Positions 1-10,476 of a stretch of DNA of 64,000 nucleotides are shown here, piece after piece; positions within the stretch are counted from its first letter, which is position 1; every line of letters begins with the position of its first letter. Source of the stretch: Cryptomeria japonica (taxonomy: Eukaryota > Streptophyta > Pinopsida > Cupressales > Cupressaceae); contig NC_081415.1 in NCBI RefSeq assembly GCF_030272615.1, positions 377,285,392-377,349,391 on the forward strand, in the 5' to 3' direction. The notes below the pieces were generated by a model. That model did no database searches. It had not been told where the DNA came from and worked only from the letters and a program-made list of their open reading frames with translations. A program made the translations under genes and the position numbers.

Positions 1-2049
1 CTAGAACATATAAGAATAGTATTGGGTTATGTATTGTGATCTCCTTAAATTTATGCCTTCATTATATTGATCTTTAGAAACTTAAGAATATGATAATTAT
101 GAAAATACTATCTGATATGTTCCTATTGGAAATGAGGTTACATTTGTCTTGTCCTAGTGATGGTTGATTACTAATCTTTGGACCTAGGAAATTTCCATGA
201 CGTTCACCTTACTCTAGAGTAAGTGTAGAATGATTAGGCACGAAACTATGGATTATAGAATAATAGAGATATCAATGTCTTACATAATGTCAACTCTAAG
301 GAACCATGCTACCACCTTAACGTTTTGAAGATTCTTGTCACTAATGAAAATATGATAATGTCCAATGTTCATTAGAAAAATATGATAAGTTACCTCAATG
401 TTTTGATAAAAATAACTACAAAAGAATTAGTGTCTACAATTCTAAAGATTCTTCGCATGATACGTGTGAATTACGATACCATTGATTCGCATATGCAAGC
501 ATTGTTCATGATTTGCAAATCAAATTTTGGGTATATGAAAGACATAACTATATGTGAATGCTCATTTGATTGTTAATTTCATGTATGCACATTACCACCA
601 AGTAGATTTATCTCTCATGTGATATGATTACATAGAAGGAGATGCTTTAGTAGTTCAATGACTTCTTTTGTTAACTTGTGGACATGTTCAAATATATTGC
701 ACCTGTATGCATTTATATACTCTTGTATTCTGTTGTATGCTCATGTATGATTTTTTGAGCTTTTAAATATTCATTGTGTGTCTTCAATGTGTATTATGTG
801 TGTATTGGACGGGTGTTGAATATGGGCTAAAAGAGAAGAGTGAGTTTCCAGAGAGGTTTAAGTCTCTACTTTAACTCATCTATCGATAGTCGACCCTGAA
901 AGATCTTTGGCCAAAGTTCTATTGATTTCTTAGTATATGCTTGCTAAGAGAATCATTATATTTTCACTCTCTTCCATATCTTAGTGTTGATACAATAGCA
1001 TCCTAGATTGTAGATACACTAAGCTGCACCAGATTCCATCCCTTGCTAGTTTTGAGTCGCTAGACTTCATGTAGGGTCAACGATTCTTCATGTCAGGAAG
1101 AACTCCAAAGAAGTGTAAATGCTTCGCGATTGCATGGTAAAGCACTTCGGTAGTGTTCTCGCCCCTTATGTAAGTGTGGAAGATAGATGCTGTCAGGATG
1201 ATATTCAACTTTGTTTTATATAATTCATTATATTTGACTTTATGGTCTTTTGTAACATTAGTAATTTTCATTATGTTTAGCCAATCTCTTGGCTTATGTA
1301 AACAAACATTGTGTTGAGTTGTAACATTATGTAACTATTTTTTGGTATATTGAGCATAATGGATTATTCAATAAAGTGAATTCTTAATTATGTGTAAAAT
1401 TGTTGTAATTATGCAATTAAATATTTTGGTAATATGGAGGCCTCTACATTGATAATAAACAACATTGAAGTTTTATTTAATATTACATTATGATTTATAG
1501 ATTAATTTAATCTTATTTTGTAAATAGATTACTGATTTTTATTTTAGATAAAGCAATCACAGTGTGTAGGAGAAATTTTTTTAGTAGAATTTCTTATAGA
1601 TGTCTTGAAATGACTTTTTATGATCGTAAAATATGCACAAAATGGACTTGTAAAAGTTGTTGGAAACTCTCAACCAAATGAAACATTTAACACGTATAAA
1701 GTTGGTCCTAAAAATCTTTGCATATCTTCTATTCTCTCTTGTTTCAAACATACCATGAGCTTCTTGATAATGGAGTTTTATTATGTTTCACATTTTTCAA
1801 AACCTTATAGAAGATACATAGTTGATTTCAAACTACCACTTCTTCATTTATACCTTTTTCCCAAAACATCATTTGTTAAATGATCTACCAATTAACATCA
1901 TGTATTGTGTAAACCGTGTGCAATTGCTAGATTTTATTTTTACATAGAAACACGAATACAATAAATCCAAAACAAATGGAAATAGTGCAGGGCATGCAAT
2001 TTTCACTGTAACGGGGAGCAGAAATGGTGAATTGAAGAGCTGTGCGGGC
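1..2049. other. Upstream flank of the acyl-activating gene; no gene recognised
   Basis: AT-rich sequence with only short ORFs without recognisable domains. It should contain the promoter and 5' leader of the gene starting at 2050, but no convincing TATA box or cis-element could be fixed. A very short upstream reading frame (ATG at 2024, three codons then TGA at 2033-2035) lies 15 bases before the chosen start and could dampen translation. The rest looks like ordinary decayed intergenic or repeat-derived DNA. Confidence 0.5.
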
Positions 2050-2266
2050 ATGGCAGAAGAGATGTGTTGCATATCTCATGCATTCTGGAGAGCAGCATCC
2101 ACTAAGCCTAACAAATTGGCAATTATCGAATCAAATTTCACGAAAGAATGTGCGGTAGACGTCGTGTACACATACGCGGAACTTAAATCCGCTGTAATCG
2201 CTTTGGCTGCTCGCATCACCAACATTTTCCGTGGCGCCCATGATCCCCATGTAATCACTCCTCCAG
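2050..2266 (+). CDS. AAE19: Acyl-activating enzyme 19-like protein, exon 1 (N-terminus)
   Basis: This exon encodes the first 72 residues of an AMP-binding (ANL superfamily) enzyme related to Arabidopsis AAE19 and animal AASDH/ACSF4, which activate a carboxylate as an adenylate before thioester transfer. The start MAEEMCCISHAFWRAAS, the TKPNKLAIIE stretch, VVYTYAEL and the DPHVITPP end match the expected N-terminus of the family. The ATG at 2050 is chosen because an earlier in-frame TTG is not a normal start and the ATG at 2024 stops after three codons. The exon ends CCAG|GTATGT, a strong donor, leaving one base (phase 1). The acceptor at 46062-46063 supplies the two bases that complete a valine codon. 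The AAE19 name comes from recognised family similarity, not from a search. Confidence 0.82.
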
Positions 2267-2678
2267 GTATGTTCCTTGCGTTTCCCTATGATAAATTAAC
2301 TATTGATATATCCTGCACAATATCTACATCAGAAACCTTAGAAAGAAAACACATGACGAGCTGAGAAACTAAAAAGAGATATCTGCCAAAACTAATACGT
2401 TTGTTTGGTTCGATATAAAATTTTGATTAATGAAAGATACATTGCATGTCCCATTCAGAGGGGAGCATAAAGATAACTACATTACTTAAGCTTCCTAATT
2501 AATAAGTGATGTAAAATCTTTCAGCTCATCTGAACATGGGAGCACGAAGATATTTAACTTTCAGGATTCTTCGCATTCTCGGTAGATCTTAGCGTCATTT
2601 GATGAGAAGGTTTAATTTTCTTCCTCGTAACTTCTGTGCAATCTTGATCTGATTAAGGGAGGTTCTCTGTGATTTGTT

Positions 2679-3425
2679 CTATTTTGCCATTAGAACAGTC
2701 GTCGCTGCCCCCTGAGCCAACCCTCTCATGGGAATCCAAAGGCTCAAAAAAAATCTGCAGATTTGTTTGAAGTCCTCGAGTTGTCGTTCATATGAGAAGT
2801 TTTTGGAACCTCTGAAGTCTGGATAAAAGCATCCACTTTTTAATGTGCATGTTGCTCCCATTTTGTTTTATTTGTCATCTGCAAGGAAGGGACCTGCATT
2901 GCTTGAGAACAGAAGTGGAGGGGATCAAGCACCTTCTTAGAGTGCTAAGCAGGAGCTCCACTATGTAATGTTGTGGAAGAGTGTCGACCCACCAAAAACT
3001 TTGATAATCAGCTTTAATCTTGGTCCTGGAGCAATTTTAGCAATGCATACTATTTCAAAACATCTTCGACATCGGAAGGGAAAAGCTTCATAATCCAAGG
3101 ATTGTGATCAACTGTGGTCAGCAACCTTGAAGGTGATATCAACTGGGAGATCTCTCGAAATATCCACATCCACAAGGATGTGGGTGAAGGTATCTGTATC
3201 AACAGCTAGGAAATCTTCCAAAGAGTTTCCAATGGCTTCAAAGCAAAATCAAATCAGAACTGTAATGGAAGATTTGGGAGATAGACCCAACTAGGCTTCA
3301 CCATGAATGATTTAATGAGCGAGTTAAACTCTAGATACCAAGGTTTGAGGAAGAGCAAGTTTTTCTCCCAACACCATCGTTTGCATAGAATAGCATTTTT
3401 ATCTTGCTTACAATAAAAAACCACA
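2679..3425 (-). pseudogene. LINE ORF1 relic with DUF4283-like and zinc-knuckle remnant
   Basis: Read on the minus strand across several frames, this stretch gives the pattern of plant LINE ORF1 proteins: a WYLEFNSLI segment, PSWVYLPNLPLQF, a FEAIGNSLEDFLAVDTDT block, VDVDISRDLP and then LDYEAFPFRCRRC leading into a broken zinc knuckle (about 3420 down to 3050). ORF1 proteins of this type bind the LINE RNA in the ribonucleoprotein. Frameshifts and stops interrupt it, so it is dead. Below 3050 the frame (start near 2861) has no clear domain. It could come from the same LINE type whose ORF2 lies at 33.9-37.7 kb, but that link is not shown. Confidence 0.6.
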
Positions 3426-4951
3426 ATAAGAAAGCCTTGTGCTCATGGGTAAACTTCCAGATTACCTTTCAGCATTGGTTGCCATTTGTGCTCCACGGGG
3501 ACATGTCTGGGGCTGGCACCCCCGTACCTGTATTAGGGACCGTATGGGGATTTTTTTTTCCGTACTCGACCTGTTTCACATTAGCAGTGAAAAAAGGAAA
3601 TGTTCTTTGCTTCTTTGCCTCTTGTCCTCTCAAATGCCTTCTTTGAGTACAATGCAGGGTCCTCAAATTGATTTGAATCAAGCAAAAAACTAAAGAGATA
3701 CCTTAATTCTCTCTTGTTTATATTCTTCAGGGTGCCACAAACAGCCACATCCCTAAAGGAAGAACCCTATGTAGGAGATTCTTCGTTGCCACTTGATTCA
3801 TCTATGTCGATCAAAGGAGGACAAGAATGAATGCATCGGCCCAAAGAAAACCTGTCGCCTTAGCAACTAGTGCTGCCATTGGAGGGCGTGGAAAGAAGCG
3901 CAGAAAGCTTTGAAGAGCAAGACTACGAACCAGAACTCCACAAATGGCTTTGGCCTTGAAGTGCCATTTTGTTGAGCCAATCCAAGGTCGAAAACGTCTG
4001 AAAGAGCAGGAGGAGATTAGGGAACCGTATCTGCAGTGCCTATTGGCAGCGAATGTGGGAGTAGAGGCATCATCCACAACAAGAATTTTTTTATTGTTAT
4101 ATATAACAATTACCAATTACGTTTCACCAAAATTGATACTTTATGCTTTTCGTTAGTATGAACTAAATATTTGTAAAATGATCAGGATGCTGGTTGGATG
4201 GATGATGTCTAGTACATTCTGTAATGTCCCTATGAGGCTGCTTGTTTCCCAATAATTAACATACGTCCTTATTCATCGTTATGCCTTAAATTAGATTATC
4301 AATACTAAGGAACAATTAATATTCATAATACAAGTCATAATTACTATATTTTAGCCCCCAATCCTTACTCCTTTCCTAATCATCATCCCTAATAGAGGCT
4401 GGGGAATTACTTGTTAGGGTGCTGGGAAATCATCTCCACAAATAGGCTCGAGGGTTTTAGGAACACTCATCCATACCACCTCTTGGAATCCTTAAGGGTT
4501 TCAGGAACACTCATCCATACCACCTCTTGGGGCTCACCTATTTTGGGATGGAGTTACTACCGCCTTTCCCTAACAAAACCAACCTACCCTCATGAGGGGC
4601 AATTTAGAATGACTAAGGATTAGATCATTAATACGCTAATCTCTCTCGTATTATGAATGTATAAGTAAATTAATGAAATTAAATATAATTGTTATATAGA
4701 TGTAATTACACCATTGTTTTGATCGGTAAATGGTTCATTGTATTAATACAATAAAACACATACATTGTTTGTTCCATGCAAAAATTGTAAATAGCAATCT
4801 ACGAATATCACCATAAAGCCCTTGTTCTTCCTAACCCTGACCACCCAAAACTAGTATACAAATAATTACAAAATGTGCATGAATCCCCTTTACAAAAAAC
4901 ACATTATCAAAACTTTCTAACACTACTTATTAGGCTTCAATTTTTTGGCTC
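3426..4951. other. Gene-free stretch with a short tandem duplication
   Basis: No domain was recognised in the short ORFs here. A 44-bp-period direct duplication lies at about 4459-4530, where the phrase AGGAACACTCATCC followed by ATACCACCTCTTGG occurs twice. Near 4221 there is TGTAATGTCCC, resembling the first bases of the LTR-like sequences near 31179 and 43132. A stretch around 4188-4215 resembles 41571-41600 (GCTGG-TGGATGGAT-ATGTCTAG). Confidence 0.4.
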
Positions 4952-5700
4952 CTACTCCATAATCACTTTGTCACGAACCTCCTCCACCCTTGTTCCCTCT
5001 TGCCTATCGGGTTCTTTGTCTGGAATCACCATGCTCGACGAGGATGCACCACCCTTCAACGACCGCCTCTTCTTTGTGCTGTATGAGCCCACAGGTTGAC
5101 CTTGTTTCCTCTTAGGGGGAGACGCCTTCTTCGCTTGCTCCTGGTTCTCTGGTTGCAACATCCATTTTGGCACCTCCTCTTGCACCAAATGAGCTTCCCT
5201 GGACATAAGGAAGTCTTTGATTCCTTGGAGCCCAATCTAGGCAGAAGCCCGATGAACCTCCTTGTTGCTATTCGCACTCCAAAGGAGGAAAGTCCTCAAT
5301 GGTGGTTTGAATTCACCAATGTGAAACCAATCACCGGCGAGACAGACGAACCCTTCACCTTGCCTCGCCATGCCAAAGATTTGCCAAACCCTAACACTAG
5401 TCATCCTTCACACAATTTTGCATGGGCCAAAACACCGTTTCACTAGCCTCTAACTTCAGACACTAAGCCATGAAGAGAGAAGTAATGTCAATGTTGGTGC
5501 GATACCTATATTGAGCATTCAGGTTCTTATCCCCTAGCACAATCTTCATCCTGTTCAAGAACGATTGATCTGTGATCTTAAAAACATGACTCAGGCACTC
5601 CTCTGAAATCTTCCCCCTGAAAGCCACCGTTGGTTTGGTGGTTTGTAAGGAGAAGTTTGCTTGCATGTTGCCGTCCTCCCTTACTTTCAAGCTCAATGTA
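4952..5700 (-). pseudogene. Unclassified coding-like relic, lysine-rich
   Basis: Two minus-strand frames look more protein-like than their neighbours. The segment 5463-5696 encodes FRGKISEECLSHVFKITDQS and a following LNRMKIVLGDKN. The segment 4952-5206 is rich in Lys, Glu and Ser (KKASPPKRKQGQPVGSYST, then KKRRSLKGG). A basic tail of this kind would suit the C-terminus of a retroelement nucleic-acid-binding protein, and a LINE ORF1 relic lies just below. No domain was recognised, so this is only a suggestion. Confidence 0.25.
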
Positions 5701-6978
5701 CTTCTTGCTTCTTGCAGTCTATGAGCTTTTCAAACTTGGCGCCTGTTGACGTGGATGAAATCACATTGCTGCAAACTCCATACGGCCAACGCAGAATAGA
5801 ATAGCCAACTGATTATCCTATCCTCTCTTGAAATAAGGGAATCCCTAATGCTATTTTCTACGCTTTGATCAAAGGGGATAACCTCAAGGTTTCTTTTGTC
5901 AGGTCTTGACTGCGGGATCTCTCAGTGGCTTGATGTGTTTATGCTGGAAACACAAGGGGACTTACGCTTGACTGGGAATTCTATGGATAAATTCCCCGGA
6001 ACCTTTTACAATCTTTCCATCAGATGATATTGGTTAATTTGATGCTGCTTTAGTAGGGCTGCAGATTTTTTTTTTTTTTCGAATAAATAAAAAAGGGGGG
6101 AGATAAGAAAGGAAGGATAGGGAGAGAGAGAGAGAGACATGAACTGTAAATTCTAACCAAGACAACAAATTCAGTCAAGCAGACAGACACCTCCAGGAAA
6201 CTAGATTAGACATCATCAGCCATTTAGACACAATGCTTGTATAAACTTAGTGCAATCTTCAAAGGAGAAACCAGATTTTCATATTACCAAGTACGATATT
6301 AGAATTTCTACATTCATAGTATATATTTGATAATCGAACTGAGCATGAAATGGTCCAGATTAACCATGCGGAAAGAAAAGCAATCAGCTATTCTCTAATG
6401 GTATGGACTGTGAAGATTCTATCAGATGCTTGATTGAAAAACTGCTGTGCAAAATAAATAGACATAACTAAAAGCTTTCAAAATTAAGTGAAGAAGGAGA
6501 CCATGCACTCACAAGGAAACTTGAAAATAGTCTTAATTCATTGTATTAATTCCTGCAAAGTCCTTCAGAGCTTTCACAACAATCCAAGAACTTCTTACAA
6601 AATGAGGGAAAACCAGTCCCTTAAATAGGCTTCAAAAAGGATGAATGGCCTAGATTAAATCTAAATAAGTGGCCCAGATTCATCCATAAAGCAGTGCTGC
6701 CCATACCCATAAATGGGAGGCAAATATCAACAACTACCCCAAAATGGGCAATAACTACCCAAAAAGGGATAATTACAACAATTTGGAACAAATCAAAAAG
6801 GGGGCACAAAAGTTTTACAATTTGTTGACCAAAAGTCAACTGTCACCTTTTTGGGACAAAAAGTGCATTTTAAGATTTGGAAGGGAAAAAACACTTTTGA
6901 GAAACTACTTTCTCTATTTCGGTTTCACACTCTTTCTTTAGAAATTGGTCCTCACTATGCAGCTATTCCCGCCATAAA
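5701..6978. other. Gene-free stretch with poly-T and a GA microsatellite
   Basis: No coding domain is seen. There is a T-run at about 6067-6079 and a short GA microsatellite at about 6121-6136. The part from 6540 to 6978 lies directly 3' of the minus-strand ORF ending at 6979 and may be its 3' untranslated or element-terminal DNA; it has short repeats of the phrase AACTACCCAAAA near 6733-6763. Confidence 0.4.
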
Positions 6979-9900
6979 TCACGACTTGCTGCCCATTCCT
7001 TGCGAACGTATTCCTGGAATTTGATACATAACTGGAAGAGCAGACTGAAAGCCCGGGTGGCGAATTTTGTACTGCATGCCCTCGAGATACTGGTCTACGT
7101 GCTTTAAACCGTCCTTCCAGCTGGAGCGATTACGCTCGAAGCATAATATGTCTGAATGGAACTGACCAGCAAAACTCAAGTCTCCAACGGAATAAGAAAC
7201 CTTATCTGCTCCCAACCTTTCTTCCCAGTTTGGCCGGACTACATTGTCGGATAGGTCATTTATCCATCCTGAAACCATTGATCGGAGGATGGTCTTACCT
7301 AGTTCTTGCATGTTCCCCAGAATTACCTCACATGCGTCATTTTCTTTGTCAATAATTTCCTGGGCGTCGTTCTTCATGGTGATGGTCCAGTACCATTCTT
7401 TGAGAACACTGATGCCATGGGGATCTAGGATGTCAGACAATGTGGGAATTTGCGCATGTGTCCAAAAAAGAGCTCTCATGAGGGGAAGGGTAGAGGCTGC
7501 CACTTCGTGCATGTGAAGGGATTCCCTCTTTACCTCCAACAACCTGACTAGAGTGAGCTCTCGATGGAGGGCCATTTCTTTCACCTCCCTAAGGATTTGT
7601 TCTCCCTTTTTCTTGATGTCCTGCATCCGTTCCTTGACGGCCTTTGCGGTATCCCGAATTCCTTCAAATTCAGTCGTGGTCCTTTGTGCCAATGCCGTTG
7701 GGGGAATATGGGATTCGGAGGGATTGTGCAATGGCCGTAGGAGCTGATCGATGTATCCCTCGCCTTGTTCAGCACGGGCCCGATACATACCCTTTTCCGC
7801 TGTGATCTCCTCGAGCTGTCTGAGTATGTTTTGCACTGAATCCTTAAATTCTTCCTTTTCCTGCTCTTTTGTAGCTCGTCCGATGGGGACAGTCGTGATG
7901 CTATAATCTGCCAGTGTTATTTGATCTGCTGGCTTGTCTACGGGCAGGGTGGCAATATGAAGAGTGCGGTTCCTTTGTTCATCCCTAGTTACTCTAGAAT
8001 ATGCCCTTGGTTTCTTCTTCCCTTTAGCTTTTGCTTGATCCATTCGCGAGAAGATATCCTCTAGATCGATGGGTGCTTTGGTGGCGGCCCTACGCTGAGC
8101 TCTGGCGATCAACCACTCTTGAGGCACTGTCTGGGTCGATGATAGGGTCAAGTTAGCATCTTGTTCTCCTACGTTCTCAACTGGTTGACCACAAATTCGT
8201 AGCTGCCCCACCATCGGAGGAGTGAAAGAGGGAGGAAGCTCCTTGCTTGCAGCTGAGTTCTCCCCTATTTCATTGAACAACTGTCTGACATCCTCCTGTG
8301 AAGGTTGCTCCTCAGTTCTCTCGGGCTCATGAATTTCGTCTATCCTTTGTTCTCCCTCGACGGTGGAGTCGTTCTTGGCTGTATTAAGGAGTAGCAACTC
8401 GTGACGGCTCTGCTGGGTAGGTTCATGCACTTCGACCCCCTAGGTGGATGGGATTTCTCCTTCTTCTATTTGGTTACCCAGTTTGGTCAACTCGAGGCCT
8501 TTTGGCTCGGTGTCCAGTACATCAGGTGCAGGAGGATCATTGGCCTCGAATGCAGGAGCAGGTACGCAATCCAATTCTATGGCATCGTCGGACGAACTAG
8601 GATCTTTTGAAGATGAAGTGACCTCTGGCCTCTTTATGGGAATCTTCTCCCTTCTTGTTCTTTTGGACGTCCGAGTTCCTCTGCAAGCCTTAGCTTTCTT
8701 TCTTTTCTCTAGTTTCTCAGTTGATGTCCCTTCGTCTTCGGAAGACTGAGAGTCAAGACTGCCCATCAAATGGTAAGTGAACTGGACCCCCTCATGGACT
8801 AGCCTCTCGATCTGATGATGTAACCATTGATCTGTGTATCTTGCTGGGGCTACCATAACTGCTTCGAAATCTGTGATTGGGTCCTGAGACCAATCAACGC
8901 CTGGCAAGAGATGTCTTACTGCTTCGAATTCTCGGACCTGGAGGCAATTTCCTGAGTCCGTGAGCTGATCTGGGACCCGACGGTATTCAAAGAGTCGCAT
9001 CTGCTGCACACTCAACCTAGAATATTCCCGTCGCCTGACTTCGTAGTCATCGGAGCAATTTTTCCAATAGTCTTCAACTGACTCCTTTGCTCTGTATCTT
9101 CGACCATAGGCCCTTTTTGCCAGATTATCATGATCGAAGTATTTTCTTGGGAAATGGTCTTGGAGGCCATAAGAGGCCAATTCCGCAAGGGACTCCTCTG
9201 CTAGGGTAGGGGTCCTCAATTGGACATCATGGCTGCCTATGATCATAGGAAATGTGAATCCAGCCCGCTTGCTTTCTCGAAGTAAGATGCCGGCGGGGCG
9301 TGATTGCCTTGCCACCTCCATAAGGATTACTTTGTCGGTTGGATACCGTGGAAGTCGAAGGGGGGCACCATCGAAGCCAGCTATTCGGATGTAGGAAAAC
9401 CTTGGGAACTGAATGAACCGGGCTCCATACCTCTGCACTAAAGTAGTAGCTTGCTCCGAGAGCCTTATGTGCAACCCGCCCTGCATTAGCCTAACCAAGC
9501 GCATTGTGAAGGCGTCATTGATGCGTTCATACTGACCAACCGCGTAAGCCAGGCTGTTCTTTTCCCTTTGAGCTATATCCTGGTAGTGCAGCTGCGGGTA
9601 GCAATCATAGACTTTCACCTGACCGGGCCCATTCCCGATCTCACCTTTCATTATCAATCCTGGCAGTGGCTGGTTCTTTGCGAACATATAGACCAAATAG
9701 GAGGTCATGGTGAAGTACTTCTTTGTTTCGAGCTCAATAAGCTGAGTGTGGATGTTATCGCTTATGATTTGGGCCCAGCCAAACTAAGACTTTCCGGCGA
9801 AGACCTGCTCTGTAAAATAGAACATCCACTCTTCAAAGTAGCTGGACTTAGGAAGTCCCATGACTCGGCTGAGTAAGGTGACCATATCGCCATGTTCATT

Positions 9901-10476
9901 ATGAAAATCACTTCTGGGGGTCTTTTTCACAATCCTGGTGCTCGAAGGCCTTTTCTCCTTGAACCATTCTTCGTTAATCAGTGCCTTGCATCGGGCCGGA
10001 TTCATATCATATGCCCCTTGTGCTTCGTCTATGGTTGTAGCTGTGGGATTATTTGGAAAGGGGATATCAAATGCATCACCGATAGCCTCAGGGGAGAAGT
10101 CGGCGATAGTCATATCCTCCAGAAGCACTAATCTGGACTTTGGTTCATAATGCCGAGCAGCCTCTACTACTAATTCATAGTTCTGGATTACTGGAGGAAA
10201 ACCTGCCGCTTGGGCGATGCCACTTTCCACCATCTGCCTAGGCCTGCCATATGCGTTGGGTGAGAAGACCCGATTCCTGAAGTCCTGAATATCAATATGG
10301 CCAAGGTCAGTGTCACCAATGTTGTCCCAGACGCTCTAAACTTTCGACTCCCTCAATCCTCCCCTTTGATACTGGTACTTCATCTTTTCAACCTTACGTG
10401 GGATGTCTGATTTGGATGCTTGTGAGGTTTCGACTACAGCGGGCGTTTTTGATGATTCCACCGCCGATTTAGGCAT
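6979..10476 (-). pseudogene. Long ORF of an uncharacterised repeat-associated family (copy A)
   Basis: A single minus-strand frame runs from ATG at 10476 (MPKSAVESSKTP) to TGA at 6979, about 1,165 codons, interrupted by only three stops, at 10336, 9784 and 8440, all TAG. Two fall where a glutamine codon is natural; at 9784 the homologous copy B (61435-63111) has Gln. Shared blocks are LGHIDIQDF, MVTLLSRVMGL, MTSYLVYMFA and YIRIAGFDG with LPRYPTDKVILMEVARQ. After about residue 600 comes a Lys/Ser/Glu-rich acidic-basic linker (with KRTRREKIPIKRP), then a helical region with Lys/Glu-rich coiled-coil character. No transposase, polymerase or protease motif was seen. The N-terminal half loosely recalls plant-mobile or putative-transposon-protein domains, which I cannot confirm. 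Function unknown; three point changes separate it from one open frame. Confidence 0.6.

Noticed and set aside
7244-9876. Plus-strand ORFs over the 6979-10476 gene (for example 7244-7516, 8444-8749, 9568-9876)
   Set aside because: They are shadows of the much longer minus-strand frame, which aligns with copy B.
6979-10476. Reassigned TAG codon or programmed readthrough as explanation for the TAG-only stops
   Set aside because: The host exons and the young copia use no internal TAG, and the same TAG bias appears in several unrelated dead elements that also have frameshifts. Mutation of CAG explains it more simply, though readthrough in the unknown family cannot be fully excluded.
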